A stretch of DNA of 59,119 bases, from contig JABDBR010000006.1 of NCBI GenBank assembly GCA_013288545.1, positions 1,277 to 60,395 of the forward strand. The letters run 5' to 3'. The notes under the pieces are model-generated. The model saw only the letters and a program-made list of their open reading frames with translations. It ran no database searches and was not told the origin of the DNA. The DNA is from Nitrososphaerota archaeon. GTDB taxonomy: Archaea; Thermoproteota; Nitrososphaeria; Nitrososphaerales; Nitrosopumilaceae. A program made the translations under genes and the position numbers. How positions within the stretch are numbered: position 1 is the first letter of the stretch; each line of letters begins with the position of its first letter. Of the stretch, positions 51,510-59,119 are shown one piece after another.

Positions 51510-53775
51510 ACAAGAAATTCTAATTAAATTTCTGGAAGCAAAAACAAGCTTGGATATTGAAGCATTAGTCCAAGGAATAAGAGAAGAATTTGGGGATAGA
51601 ATAAAGACAAAACCAATTGGTCATGATAATAATAGGGGACAAATTGAAGTTGGAACTGATCCTGGAAAAAGTATTGTTGAAAGAATAACAAATGGAATTG
51701 ATGCTGTTTTGGAATTAGAACATAACAGGCATCATGGAATTCCTACATGTTCTAACCCTCGTGAAGCTGCATCATCATGGTTGGGTGTTCCTAAAAAGGG
51801 GCTACATGTACTTAGTATTGCGAAGAGGCAAGAACTGGCAAAGGATATCGTTGTGACAGTAGAAAATGGCGATGGTAAACATCATAGAACCGTATCAATC
51901 AAAGATTTAGGATTAGGCATTACTGCTGATAAAATATCTTCAACTATTCTTAGTCTTGGTGAAAGTAATAAACTGCAAAAATTGTATCTTGCAGGTGCAT
52001 TTGGTCAAGGTGGCTCAAGTACATTTGCTAATTGTAAATATTCTTTCATTTGTAGTAGATTTAATTCAGAGTCTCCTCAGAACAATAAAGTTAGTTTTAC
52101 TATAGTGTTTTTTGAAGATCTTCCCGCAGACCAATATAAGCATGGTCATTATGTTTACCTGACCTTAGATAACCGACTCTTCGAAGCAGATGTTCCATTA
52201 GAAATTTTTAACGAAGGTACACTTGTACGACATTATGCTTATGATTTAACCAATTATGGAGCTTCTTTTGGTCCTGCGAGTATGTATGGATTATTGCAAC
52301 GTGTTTTATTTGATCCAGTAGTTCCAATATATCTTGAAGACAAAGTACATGATTTTAGAAGGGTCATCAAGGGAGTTAGAAATGCTCTTAATGGAGCAAT
52401 TGATGAACCCGAGGAAAGAGGTCCAGCAATACGTCATAGCCTTCCATTATTTTATGTTCCAATAGGGGAATTTGGAAATATCGGAATTGAGTATTGGGTT
52501 CTAGAAGAAGTAAAAGGACCCAAACCTATAATGGCTTTTGTTGATAACAAACGTCCTATACTTTTGACTGTAAATGGTCAAACACATGGAGAATGGTCTG
52601 ATAACATCATTAGAAATCAACTCGAAATTCCGTTTCTAAGAAATAGAATCATAATTCATTTAGATTGTAATGAGATTTCTCCTATTGGTAAGCGGAATTT
52701 ATTTAGCTCAGGAAGGGAAGATACCAGAAAAGGTGAGGTCAGCAAATTAGTAGAGCAGGAACTTATCAAGGCACTTGATGCAGATGATGAATTAAAAATC
52801 ATTAATGAAGAAGTTAAAAATCTTACTCTGACTAAGGGAGATGATGAAACAGAAAAGATCATCAGAGGTGAGATCGCTAAAGTTCTAAAGATTCATGGAT
52901 ATTCTACTACAAGTATTTCTACCGCAGGTGAAATAGGTCAATCTACTTCAGTATCTGATGAAATTTTACTTCCTATCGGTAAATCTCATCATAACAAAAT
53001 TTCAAAGAAGATCAATATTCAAGATCCACCTACATTTGTCAATATACTTGCTAACTCGCCTATTGAGTTTTATCCGGAACAAAGAAGATATGTTAGAATT
53101 GAAACTGATGCACCCACATCTTATCATAATTCTGAAGATTTTACAAAAAGTAAAGTTAACATCATTTTAAGCGGATCAGACATTAAGTTAGCAGGAAGTA
53201 CTTCTTTGAAGGAAGGTAGAATGAGAATTATCCTAGACTGTATGAAAACATCATCTATTGGTTCTATTGGTGATTTTATTATTGAAATATCTAGACCTGG
53301 AATGATTTCTATATCTAATAAAATTTCTTATAAAATAGTTCAAAGACCCGAATCTTCTCCAAGTAAAAAGAGTGTTTCAATACCAAAAATGAAATTTGAA
53401 CCAGTAAATGGCCCAGACGATCCTAATTGGGAGTTGCAAGAATGGCCATCAGGTATTACGATGGTGGCATCATCTTCAGAACTTAGTACTGAGCTTATTT
53501 TGTATTATTCTACTGTTTTCCCTCCTTATGCAAACGCAAAAAGACAATTTGAAAAATCTAACCCGGTACTTGCTACATCATTCGATACAAGATATAGGAT
53601 CTGGTTAGCAGTTCATTCTCTTTTGTTAGATGAAGACAAAAAGAAATCTGAAAACCCAACAGGATTCGAACAATGGGAGCAAATTGAAAGATGTAGATTA
53701 GCAACTATTGCCTCTATGATTGCAGATAAGGAGGTTCGTCTTTCAATGAAGGAATCAGTTCAAGAAATAGAATAA
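51502..53775 (+). CDS. GHKL (MutL/Hsp90/MORC-like) ATPase
   Basis: 757-residue ATPase. The N box reads VERITNGIDAVLE (Glu60, Asn64, Asp67), the G1 box DLGLGIT (residues 135-141) and the G2 box GAFGQGGSST (165-174). These are the GHKL fold motifs shared by MutL, Hsp90, gyrase B and MORC. The middle has a conserved-looking RNLFSSGREDTRKGEVSKL, and the C-terminal 250 residues are beta-rich, then helical (IWLAVHSLLLDEDKKK). MORC- and MutL-like ATPases have been described near prokaryotic restriction-modification genes. Here a methylase is 4 kb upstream. The start overlaps the partner gene by 8 bases. Confidence 0.82.
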   Translation: MNEQEILIKFLEAKTSLDIEALVQGIREEFGDRIKTKPIGHDNNRGQIEVGTDPGKSIVERITNGIDAVLELEHNRHHGIPTCSNPREAASSWLGVPKKGLHVLSIAKRQELAKDIVVTVENGDGKHHRTVSIKDLGLGITADKISSTILSLGESNKLQKLYLAGAFGQGGSSTFANCKYSFICSRFNSESPQNNKVSFTIVFFEDLPADQYKHGHYVYLTLDNRLFEADVPLEIFNEGTLVRHYAYDLTNYGASFGPASMYGLLQRVLFDPVVPIYLEDKVHDFRRVIKGVRNALNGAIDEPEERGPAIRHSLPLFYVPIGEFGNIGIEYWVLEEVKGPKPIMAFVDNKRPILLTVNGQTHGEWSDNIIRNQLEIPFLRNRIIIHLDCNEISPIGKRNLFSSGREDTRKGEVSKLVEQELIKALDADDELKIINEEVKNLTLTKGDDETEKIIRGEIAKVLKIHGYSTTSISTAGEIGQSTSVSDEILLPIGKSHHNKISKKINIQDPPTFVNILANSPIEFYPEQRRYVRIETDAPTSYHNSEDFTKSKVNIILSGSDIKLAGSTSLKEGRMRIILDCMKTSSIGSIGDFIIEISRPGMISISNKISYKIVQRPESSPSKKSVSIPKMKFEPVNGPDDPNWELQEWPSGITMVASSSELSTELILYYSTVFPPYANAKRQFEKSNPVLATSFDTRYRIWLAVHSLLLDEDKKKSENPTGFEQWEQIERCRLATIASMIADKEVRLSMKESVQEIE

Positions 53776-54014
53776 ATCTGAAAAATATATGATTAAAATT
53801 CATTTCTTCTTTTTCTTCAAAAATTCAAACAATATGGTAAATGACTAGATTTGAAATATGTACACAAAATCAAAATATTTTACTGAAGACAGTTAAATTT
53901 TAGAATGTTATGTAGATACGGTTCACGTAATTGCAAGTCTTCAAACTATCGTTGAAAACAAAAATATTCCTGACTCTAACTCACATTGGAAACAGGTCTA
54001 ACTGGATCAATCTC
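53776..54014. other. Intergenic spacer of the island
   Basis: About 240 A/T-rich bases with no gene. It has T-rich runs (ttcttctttttcttc) shortly after the ATPase stop that could end transcription, and no clear repeat or palindrome beyond short A/T matches. It separates the ATPase cassette from the minus-strand regulator gene. Confidence 0.5.
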
Positions 54015-54371
54015 TCATTTGGTTCTTTTTTTCAGTAGTGCAAGTTCCGGTAGTGCAAGGGCAAAATGAATGTGAATACAATCATCTGCCTCATCCTGGC
54101 TGCAAAACATTTTGCTATTTTTAAGATAAACCTCTGCCAGCTTCCCTGTCTTGTGATCTCTGAGTACCAATGTTTCCCCAACACTGATTTTTTCAATATA
54201 TGGTGCATAGTTTTTTAAAAAATTATCTTTTTCTACATTCAACAAAAGAGTTTCATTGACATAATCTACAAGTGTTAATCCCTTTTCCTTTGCTTTGTTC
54301 TTTACTTTTTGATATGTTGCTTCTTCTATGGCAACGGTTGGATTACGTTTTTGTTTGTCTCTCATTGACAT
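54015..54371 (-). CDS. Ribbon-helix-helix-like transcriptional regulator
   Basis: 118 residues from the ATG at 54371. The N-terminus (RNPTVAIEEATYQKVKNKAKEKG, in parts, then LTLVDYVNETLLL) has a strand and two helices as in CopG/ribbon-helix-helix proteins. The C-terminal half has KISVGETLVLRDHKTGK and a Cys/His-rich end (CSQDEADDCIHIHF), perhaps for metal sensing. The frame is open to 54425 but the extra start crosses one of two 17-bp palindromes. It is divergent from the TFB-like operon; the palindromes between them are probable operators for this protein. Confidence 0.65.
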   Translation of the reverse strand: MSMRDKQKRNPTVAIEEATYQKVKNKAKEKGLTLVDYVNETLLLNVEKDNFLKNYAPYIEKISVGETLVLRDHKTGKLAEVYLKNSKMFCSQDEADDCIHIHFALALPELALLKKRTK

Positions 54372-54410
54372 GTCTTTGATATGGTATAATATTACTAGAA
54401 TATATGTTTT

Positions 54411-54427
54411 ACATGTTAATAACATGT
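54411..54427. promoter_or_regulatory. Palindromic operator 1
   Basis: ACATGTTA A TAACATGT is a perfect 17-base palindrome with 8-base arms. It lies about 40 bases upstream of the regulator start at 54371, in its promoter region, and is matched by a second copy 59 bases to the right. Confidence 0.75.
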
Positions 54428-54469
54428 AGATTAAGAGTTGTTAACGAGTAAACTTTATTATTACGTATT

Positions 54470-54486
54470 ACATGTTAAAAACATGT
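54470..54486. promoter_or_regulatory. Palindromic operator 2
   Basis: ACATGTT AAA AACATGT repeats the same arms (7-base arms around AAA). Its centre is 59 bases from that of operator 1. It lies about 130 bases before the TFB-like operon start at 54616, in the shared divergent promoter region. Confidence 0.72.
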
Positions 54487-54615
54487 TATTTACAAGTTTA
54501 CAATTTGACTTTAGAAAATCCCACAAGAATGTTCAAAAGTACATGATCTCAGTAAATCAATCAATTTGTAGCTGTGTGCTAGATCTAAAGTCAAATCCTT
54601 TGGAGGGTCTGTAGA

Positions 54616-55437
54616 TTGAGTCAAAGACAGGATCTCTCAAGTTACAATATGATGAACAACAAATGTCCAAGATGTAACAAACTCAGTTTATGCGTCATGG
54701 ATAATGAGATTTGTTGCAGCAAATGTGGAATTGTACTTGGACCTGATTATCAATTACAAGAGACCACTTCAAGCTCCAAACTAAACCTGTACCAGATTGC
54801 TGAAGTGGGATGTAAAAAGGTGAATCTTGAATTTGCAAGGCATATTCATGAAAACAAGTCTGATGTATCCCAGATATCAAATGTATGTGTAAAACTAGAT
54901 CTTCCAATCTATGCTGCACAAGACATTAACATTGTATATCAAAAACTCTCAAAACACAAGCAACAAGAAAAAAAGACATACTCTGATTCAATTAAACAAT
55001 ATGAAATTGATGATAAAGACACTTCTGAATTAAAAAGGAACAGGCCAAAAGGGTGTACCAAAGCACACATTGTAGCATTTGCAGTGCATTTATCCTGTAG
55101 AAAGTATGGCCTCCCAAGATCTGATGCACAAATAATTGAAGCAATCAAAATGAATTTTGGAATGAAACGCACGTTTACTATTTTAAAGACGTATTCATTG
55201 AACCGAGTTACTGCTGAAAGCCTTGGAATTGTATGCGATTATGATAAGAGCAATTATTACATGAGAATTCTTCTCAGTAAAATCCGTTCCAAAATAGGAG
55301 ATGGGCCTCTTTTTAATAAAATACAGCGACAGGCCATTGAGAATTTAACCAACATTACTGACACGCGAGAAAATACCAGAGCACAACGAGCCCTAGACCT
55401 TGCATTAGAGGGAGCGAAATTAAATGTTCAAGTATGA
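54616..55437 (+). CDS. TFB-like transcription factor, divergent
   Basis: 273-residue protein with a TFIIB-type zinc ribbon: C17, C20, C34 and C37 (CPRC...CSKCG). The rest resembles the two cyclin-like repeats only weakly. The second is the better one, with KGCTKAHIVAFAVHLSCRKYGLPRSDAQI. It may be a promoter-specific TFB variant. The start is TTG at 54616, ten bases after a strong ggagg site (54602-54606). An in-frame ATG at 54649 is the alternative. It overlaps the next gene by 14 bases. Confidence 0.72.
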   Translation: MSQRQDLSSYNMMNNKCPRCNKLSLCVMDNEICCSKCGIVLGPDYQLQETTSSSKLNLYQIAEVGCKKVNLEFARHIHENKSDVSQISNVCVKLDLPIYAAQDINIVYQKLSKHKQQEKKTYSDSIKQYEIDDKDTSELKRNRPKGCTKAHIVAFAVHLSCRKYGLPRSDAQIIEAIKMNFGMKRTFTILKTYSLNRVTAESLGIVCDYDKSNYYMRILLSKIRSKIGDGPLFNKIQRQAIENLTNITDTRENTRAQRALDLALEGAKLNVQV

Positions 55438-56449
55438 AGAAGCAATAGCAGACATTTCAAAACTAAAACCATGTCCTGTCAAGGTTACACTACATACTGA
55501 AAAGATGCTAAAGGACCTTACAGGCATAGTAAAAACAAATCCCGAACAAATTGAACCAATCGTAGTTGCAATTCTTGGCTCTGAACAATACATCCTAAAT
55601 GGTGATCTTCGTGTAAAGGCCTTTGAAAATGCAGGAAAAGATTCCATAAAATCATGGTGTATCAATGTCAAGACAATCTCAGATGTTGTAAGACTTCATA
55701 TCGAACTGAATACCCATGGTTCCATCAATCCAATCAAGATGGCTGAAGCTGTACGTTATCTTGAAAAACATAACGTGATACCATTAATTGATAAAAGATA
55801 TCTGGAACTTGCCAAGAAAACTTTGTACCCTAAAGTGCGCCAGGAATGGGAAGATTTCATCATTACAGCATGTCAAAAGCATCCAAATGTAGATCTCCCT
55901 ATTCATATCATAGAAAAAATTGCCGATTTCTCAACTGAAAAAGAACAACTAACTGCAACAACTGTCATTTTAGATACAGTACGGACTTTAAAGCCCAACA
56001 GATTTGTCTTTCCTGCTCCCCCTGCACTTGAGGTGATACTTTCATCTCTTACGCAAAGACAATCTGAAAAAGAGATAATCGTATTTGAGCCTCCTGAATC
56101 TGAAAAGAAAGACTGGAAAAAACCAAACATGAAGGAAGCAGAAAATCTAATCCGGGGTTCATCACATAACAGTCTTGTACGTTGTAAATGTGGCAGAGAC
56201 CTGCTTTTGGATACAAAAACTCACAGAGTTTCAAATGTCAATTTTGATCAAGAGAACCAGTGCATAAAGCTTGTAGATGGAGATGGCCAGGCAGCATATG
56301 TGGTGCCACCAACAGTCATCGAGTTTTTAAAAGTTGAAGACGGGCAATCACTTCGAATTGTTACCATAAATGGATCAAGAGAACTTGAAAAGTTTGCAAA
56401 GAGTCTAAAATCAAGTTCATTTAGAATGGTTGTAGTCACTTGTAATTGA
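55424..56449 (+). CDS. ParB-like domain protein
   Basis: 341-residue protein. Residues 40-75 (QIEPIVVAILGSEQYILNGDLRVKAFENAG, in parts) have the layout of ParB/sulfiredoxin-type domains, which carry QPLVV, then an IxGxRRxxA-like motif; here it is NGDLRVKAF. A helical HTH-like section follows (PIKMAEAVRYLEKHNV). The C-terminal part includes a lone CKCG and a beta-rich end. It could partition DNA, bind DNA or hydrolyse a nucleotide. It overlaps TFB-like upstream by 14 bases and the next gene by 4 bases. Confidence 0.65.
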   Translation: MFKYEEAIADISKLKPCPVKVTLHTEKMLKDLTGIVKTNPEQIEPIVVAILGSEQYILNGDLRVKAFENAGKDSIKSWCINVKTISDVVRLHIELNTHGSINPIKMAEAVRYLEKHNVIPLIDKRYLELAKKTLYPKVRQEWEDFIITACQKHPNVDLPIHIIEKIADFSTEKEQLTATTVILDTVRTLKPNRFVFPAPPALEVILSSLTQRQSEKEIIVFEPPESEKKDWKKPNMKEAENLIRGSSHNSLVRCKCGRDLLLDTKTHRVSNVNFDQENQCIKLVDGDGQAAYVVPPTVIEFLKVEDGQSLRIVTINGSRELEKFAKSLKSSSFRMVVVTCN

Positions 56450-57051
56450 TTCCAAAAATCCGGAGAAAACTCTGGCCACATGTTTACGGGAACAAAAAAC
56501 TATTTTCTAAATCCAAAGCATCAGAAATAATTAACTCGCTTTATCCTGACAAGAAAAAACTATTTTCTATTCTAGTAAAAGAATATGGTATTACCATCCA
56601 ATCAACACTAACTAGATTCAAGCATCAAGGACTTGTGATTCAAGATCCAGATGGCTCATACCATCTAACCAGTTTTGGTATCTGGTTTTCAATCTCAAAC
56701 CAACTTGGTATGACATTTTTGGAACTCTGCGCGCTGGCATGTGCATGCTGCGTACAAGAAAGATTAGAGTCTCATGGCAGGGAAGGATTTTACATGTTGC
56801 CAAGTTTTGAGGAAATCTTCAAAAAATATTATTCAAAATCACGGTTAGAAAGAGTGTTTGCTAATCTTAGAAAAAATGGATTTGGTTTTAGGGTTACAAA
56901 AAAGAGTTTGAGAATCTATCACAAAATACACGAGAAACTAATGCTACAATATGGCAAGCAATTTCGATCCCTGGAAAAATGGCTTGATGAAATCCAGGAA
57001 AAAGAATCTGATCTAGTTTCGGCAGCACTTGATGAATTGTCTCTTACCTAA
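56446..57051 (+). CDS. Winged-helix-like hypothetical protein
   Basis: 201-residue soluble protein, starting with TTG at 56446, whose stop/start overlap with the ParB-like gene is 4 bases. The N-terminal half has KEYGITIQSTLTRFKHQGLVIQDPDGSYHLTSFGIW (in parts), a helix-turn-wing layout. The second half is helical with YYSKSRLERVFANLRKNGFGF. It has a cluster of cysteines (ALACACC) of unknown purpose. It is probably a DNA-binding partner of the TFB- and ParB-like proteins. Confidence 0.6.
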   Translation: MIPKIRRKLWPHVYGNKKLFSKSKASEIINSLYPDKKKLFSILVKEYGITIQSTLTRFKHQGLVIQDPDGSYHLTSFGIWFSISNQLGMTFLELCALACACCVQERLESHGREGFYMLPSFEEIFKKYYSKSRLERVFANLRKNGFGFRVTKKSLRIYHKIHEKLMLQYGKQFRSLEKWLDEIQEKESDLVSAALDELSLT

Positions 57052-57161
57052 ATAAAATATAATATACGAGTAAAGATTCATGTTCATAAAACTATTTACA
57101 ATGCAATTGGGTTGCAATTACACTGACCATATCTCAAAACATGAAGAATATGATATTATTT

Positions 57162-58643
57162 TTAGATTGTCGATTTGTCATAATATTTTTTATTAATTAT
57201 TTCTAAAACTGAAGGATCAGAACATAAATAACAATCAGGCATCTTACCTCGTTGAATCCAACTATATTCTGTAGGATAGGCTAAAACTGAAGTTTGCCAT
57301 GCACCGGGAATTGAATTAACATTCCAAAGTTCTCGTGATAATTCAATAAAACCACACAATCCGGCAAATCCGCTTGCAAACACTAATGGAATATCGACCT
57401 CAGTGGTTGCTGCGGACATTTTAATTTTTCCTGTGGCACATTGAAAACCGCGAAATGTTCTCAAGGGTTTTCCCACAATAAACTGAATCTCTTGTGGAAT
57501 TCGTTGTACGATTATAGCCGCATCCTCTTGTGTAAGAGCAGCTCCAGAATCCAGAAGTTCGCGAATTCGAGATGGTGGAAGACCAGTTTCTTGAAAAATT
57601 ACCCCTACTTCATCTAAGAGTACACTTTTGTCATATGGATAACTACAAAAAATACATGGCCAGTTTTTATCAAAACCGGATCGTGATACCCCGAAATGTT
57701 CTTGCGATGTCCACATGTTCACTAAGCGATAAGGAAGTTTGAGACCGAGTTGTCTCCTACCCTCAATTGAATCTAAACCCGCAACTACAATTTTCACTCG
57801 ATAATCATTTCTATTCTCTGAAAAATAATCATTCATGTTTTTCTGGTAATCAAATACCGTCAAACCACCATGTTTTTTTTGCAAACGTGCAGCAGTTTGA
57901 GATGACTTGTGAGAACCTACATCATCCTTACACATACCAACATATCTTTGTGCATTGGAAATATCATAACTGTCATGATCAATAAGATGTAGATTGCCTG
58001 TAACTTTGTATGGCCAACGTTCAAGGATCCATAATAATCCATGTGTCACTGCTCCTATTCCAAAAAAATGGACATCGTCGAAGTGTAAATCTAAGTCCAC
58101 TGGTGGTAAATCCTTTGTGCCATACCACGCGGACAGTTCAAAATCCGGAGGCAAGAATTTACATGCAAGACAATCGCTGAACAATGTTTTGAAAATTTCT
58201 GTGGATGCAATTGCTGCCACTAACATTGGTCCTACAGGGTTTCTATTATCATCGATAAATGATTTCTGTCCTACAAATGCTTTCCATCCAGATCCGCCAA
58301 TTTTTAATCCTGTTTTAGTACCATTCGGAAGATCAGAACCGATACTTACCACGTAATCATAAGGTGGGTTCCATGTTTCATTTATGGTAGCTTGAACGTT
58401 TCCTGATTTAGTTGAGTTAATGGCTGAAGTAAGAAATGGTTTTGCAAAAGGTCCTATTGCATCAATATTTTTCCAGAGACGCCCAACAAATTCACCTAAT
58501 GCTTCTGCAATAAGATAACCTGAGAAACCAGAATTTTTATCTTCACTCCATATTCCTATGCGATATGATCTTAACCTTGATTCCACTTCGTTACCAGTAA
58601 GTGCCTTAATTGCATCGCAGTTCTTTCTCTCTGCATCACTCAT
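57162..58643 (-). CDS. E1-like ubiquitin-activating protein (ThiF/MoeB superfamily)
   Basis: 493-residue protein. Residues 191-233 give the E1 Rossmann pattern: FFGIGAVTHG (Gly195, Gly197), then LIDHDSYDISNAQR with the Asp pair 222/224, Asn230 and Arg233. Lys246, Asp291 and Arg296 fit the adenylation site. Zinc-type CxxC pairs are at 330/333 and 471/474. An N-terminal domain (IGGSGWKAFVGQ, NPVGPMLVAAIASTEIFK) resembles the extra region of E1-like ThiF proteins found in bacterial JAB/E1 operons. A catalytic Cys cannot be fixed. The stop of the JAB gene overlaps its start by 4 bases. Confidence 0.82.
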   Translation of the reverse strand: MSDAERKNCDAIKALTGNEVESRLRSYRIGIWSEDKNSGFSGYLIAEALGEFVGRLWKNIDAIGPFAKPFLTSAINSTKSGNVQATINETWNPPYDYVVSIGSDLPNGTKTGLKIGGSGWKAFVGQKSFIDDNRNPVGPMLVAAIASTEIFKTLFSDCLACKFLPPDFELSAWYGTKDLPPVDLDLHFDDVHFFGIGAVTHGLLWILERWPYKVTGNLHLIDHDSYDISNAQRYVGMCKDDVGSHKSSQTAARLQKKHGGLTVFDYQKNMNDYFSENRNDYRVKIVVAGLDSIEGRRQLGLKLPYRLVNMWTSQEHFGVSRSGFDKNWPCIFCSYPYDKSVLLDEVGVIFQETGLPPSRIRELLDSGAALTQEDAAIIVQRIPQEIQFIVGKPLRTFRGFQCATGKIKMSAATTEVDIPLVFASGFAGLCGFIELSRELWNVNSIPGAWQTSVLAYPTEYSWIQRGKMPDCYLCSDPSVLEIINKKYYDKSTI

Positions 58644-59110
58644 ACTATTATCAGCCGTTTTTTAGTTTCGTCACTGGTCCATAACCTCCAATCGTTTGTT
58701 TCACGTTCATAGATATTTACACCAGAAAATCCATTCAATTTGTCTTTGTTGTAACTTGGCACAATCATGCTTAGAGCACCAACATGATTAACTACCTCCC
58801 ATTTTCTATCCAGTAAAGACATTTCCACATTCTTTGAGGGATGCGTGTGAATTTGCACAACACTACGTTCTCCTTTTTCATAATTATCAAACACAATTCG
58901 ACTTAATTCATTTCCATCTATGTGTACATAAGCACCAAAATTAAAACCAGCATCTTGTTTTGGAGAAACACATCTGGAAATCCTGAAAATATTGTCTGGC
59001 ATATTTATTGGAGCTGTCCATAAAACAAATACCTCAGCATTTTTGCTAGAAAGGATAGTGGAAGTCTCGTCAAGGATTTTTTTTGGGATTTGCCATGTTG
59101 GTTGATTCAA
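58640..59110 (-). CDS. JAB/MPN (JAMM) metalloprotease-like protein, possibly cut by the window edge
   Basis: 156 residues from the TTG at 59110. The JAMM motif reads HTHP...S..D: His88, His90, Ser98 and Asp101 (HxHx7SxxD). An upstream Glu26 fits the catalytic Glu. Such proteins cleave ubiquitin-like tags or process their C-termini. Next to the E1-like gene (4-base overlap), this looks like the deconjugation half of a ubiquitin-like system. The frame stays open to base 59119, so the true start may lie outside. E2 or ubiquitin-like genes would be expected beyond the right edge. Confidence 0.78.
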   Translation of the reverse strand: MNQPTWQIPKKILDETSTILSSKNAEVFVLWTAPINMPDNIFRISRCVSPKQDAGFNFGAYVHIDGNELSRIVFDNYEKGERSVVQIHTHPSKNVEMSLLDRKWEVVNHVGALSMIVPSYNKDKLNGFSGVNIYERETNDWRLWTSDETKKRLIIV

Positions 59111-59119
59111 ACTGCTTGT

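Noticed and set aside
1-59119. CRISPR arrays or cas genes
   Set aside because: No regularly spaced direct repeats with spacers were seen, and no cas-type protein appears among the frames.

Overview
The window is a piece of a chromosome from an ammonia-oxidizing archaeon of the Thaumarchaeota (Nitrososphaerota), most like the Nitrosopumilales/Nitrosotaleales by gene content. The evidence is archaeal information processing (RadA, topoisomerase VI, NOP5-fibrillarin, Rpo4, aIF1A, aIF2-beta, L21e, S30e), an RPC34-like protein, a PEFG-type C-terminal sorting signal, many lineage-typical small hypothetical proteins, short leaders and TATA-box promoters. The organism call is an inference from these families, not from a search.

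From 1 to about 45.5 kb the window is ordinary, densely packed core genome. Blocks, left to right: a histidine kinase cut by the left edge; purine and pyrimidine genes (purA, pyrF); a DUF373-uppS-Nudix run; a PAS histidine kinase and small unknowns; a translation/topology run (aIF2-beta, DUF424, aIF1A, RIO1, KH protein, top6B, top6A); ubiX and small regulators; mtnP-apt purine salvage; a large secreted Ig-like protein and an OLD/RecF-like ATPase; an RNA-modification block (RPC34-like, rlmE, trm1, rnhB, fibrillarin, nop5); pyrD-pyrK; a B12-type radical SAM gene with S30e; a gap with predicted hairpins and an insertion-sequence remnant (33.6-34.7 kb); radA; then L21e-rpo4-DUF655-ksgA-hemK; a cupredoxin-like surface protein; isocitrate dehydrogenase; tRNA-Ser(GCU); and a transglutaminase-like pair.

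From about 45.6 kb to the right edge the character changes. Genes are unlike core genes, look more AT-rich by eye, and fall into short cassettes: (a) a beta-class DNA methyltransferase (TSPPY) followed by what looks like a catalytically dead methyltransferase relative; (b) a HEPN protein overlapping a multi-pass membrane protein; (c) a DNA-binding-type protein overlapping a 757-residue GHKL (MutL/MORC-like) ATPase, with repeated TGTTTADTA motifs in front; (d) a divergent regulator with two 17-bp palindromes facing a TFB-like, ParB-like and winged-helix-like three-gene operon; (e) an E1-like ubiquitin-activating protein next to a JAB/JAMM protease, continuing past the right edge. The whole reads as a defence or mobile-element island. 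The most promising undescribed systems are the active/inactive methyltransferase pair with its neighbours, the GHKL-ATPase pair, the TFB/ParB/wHTH cassette and the E1-JAB operon.

All calls are from reading the sequence. No homology search, structure prediction or RNA folding was run, so family names for the accessory genes in particular are motif-based.
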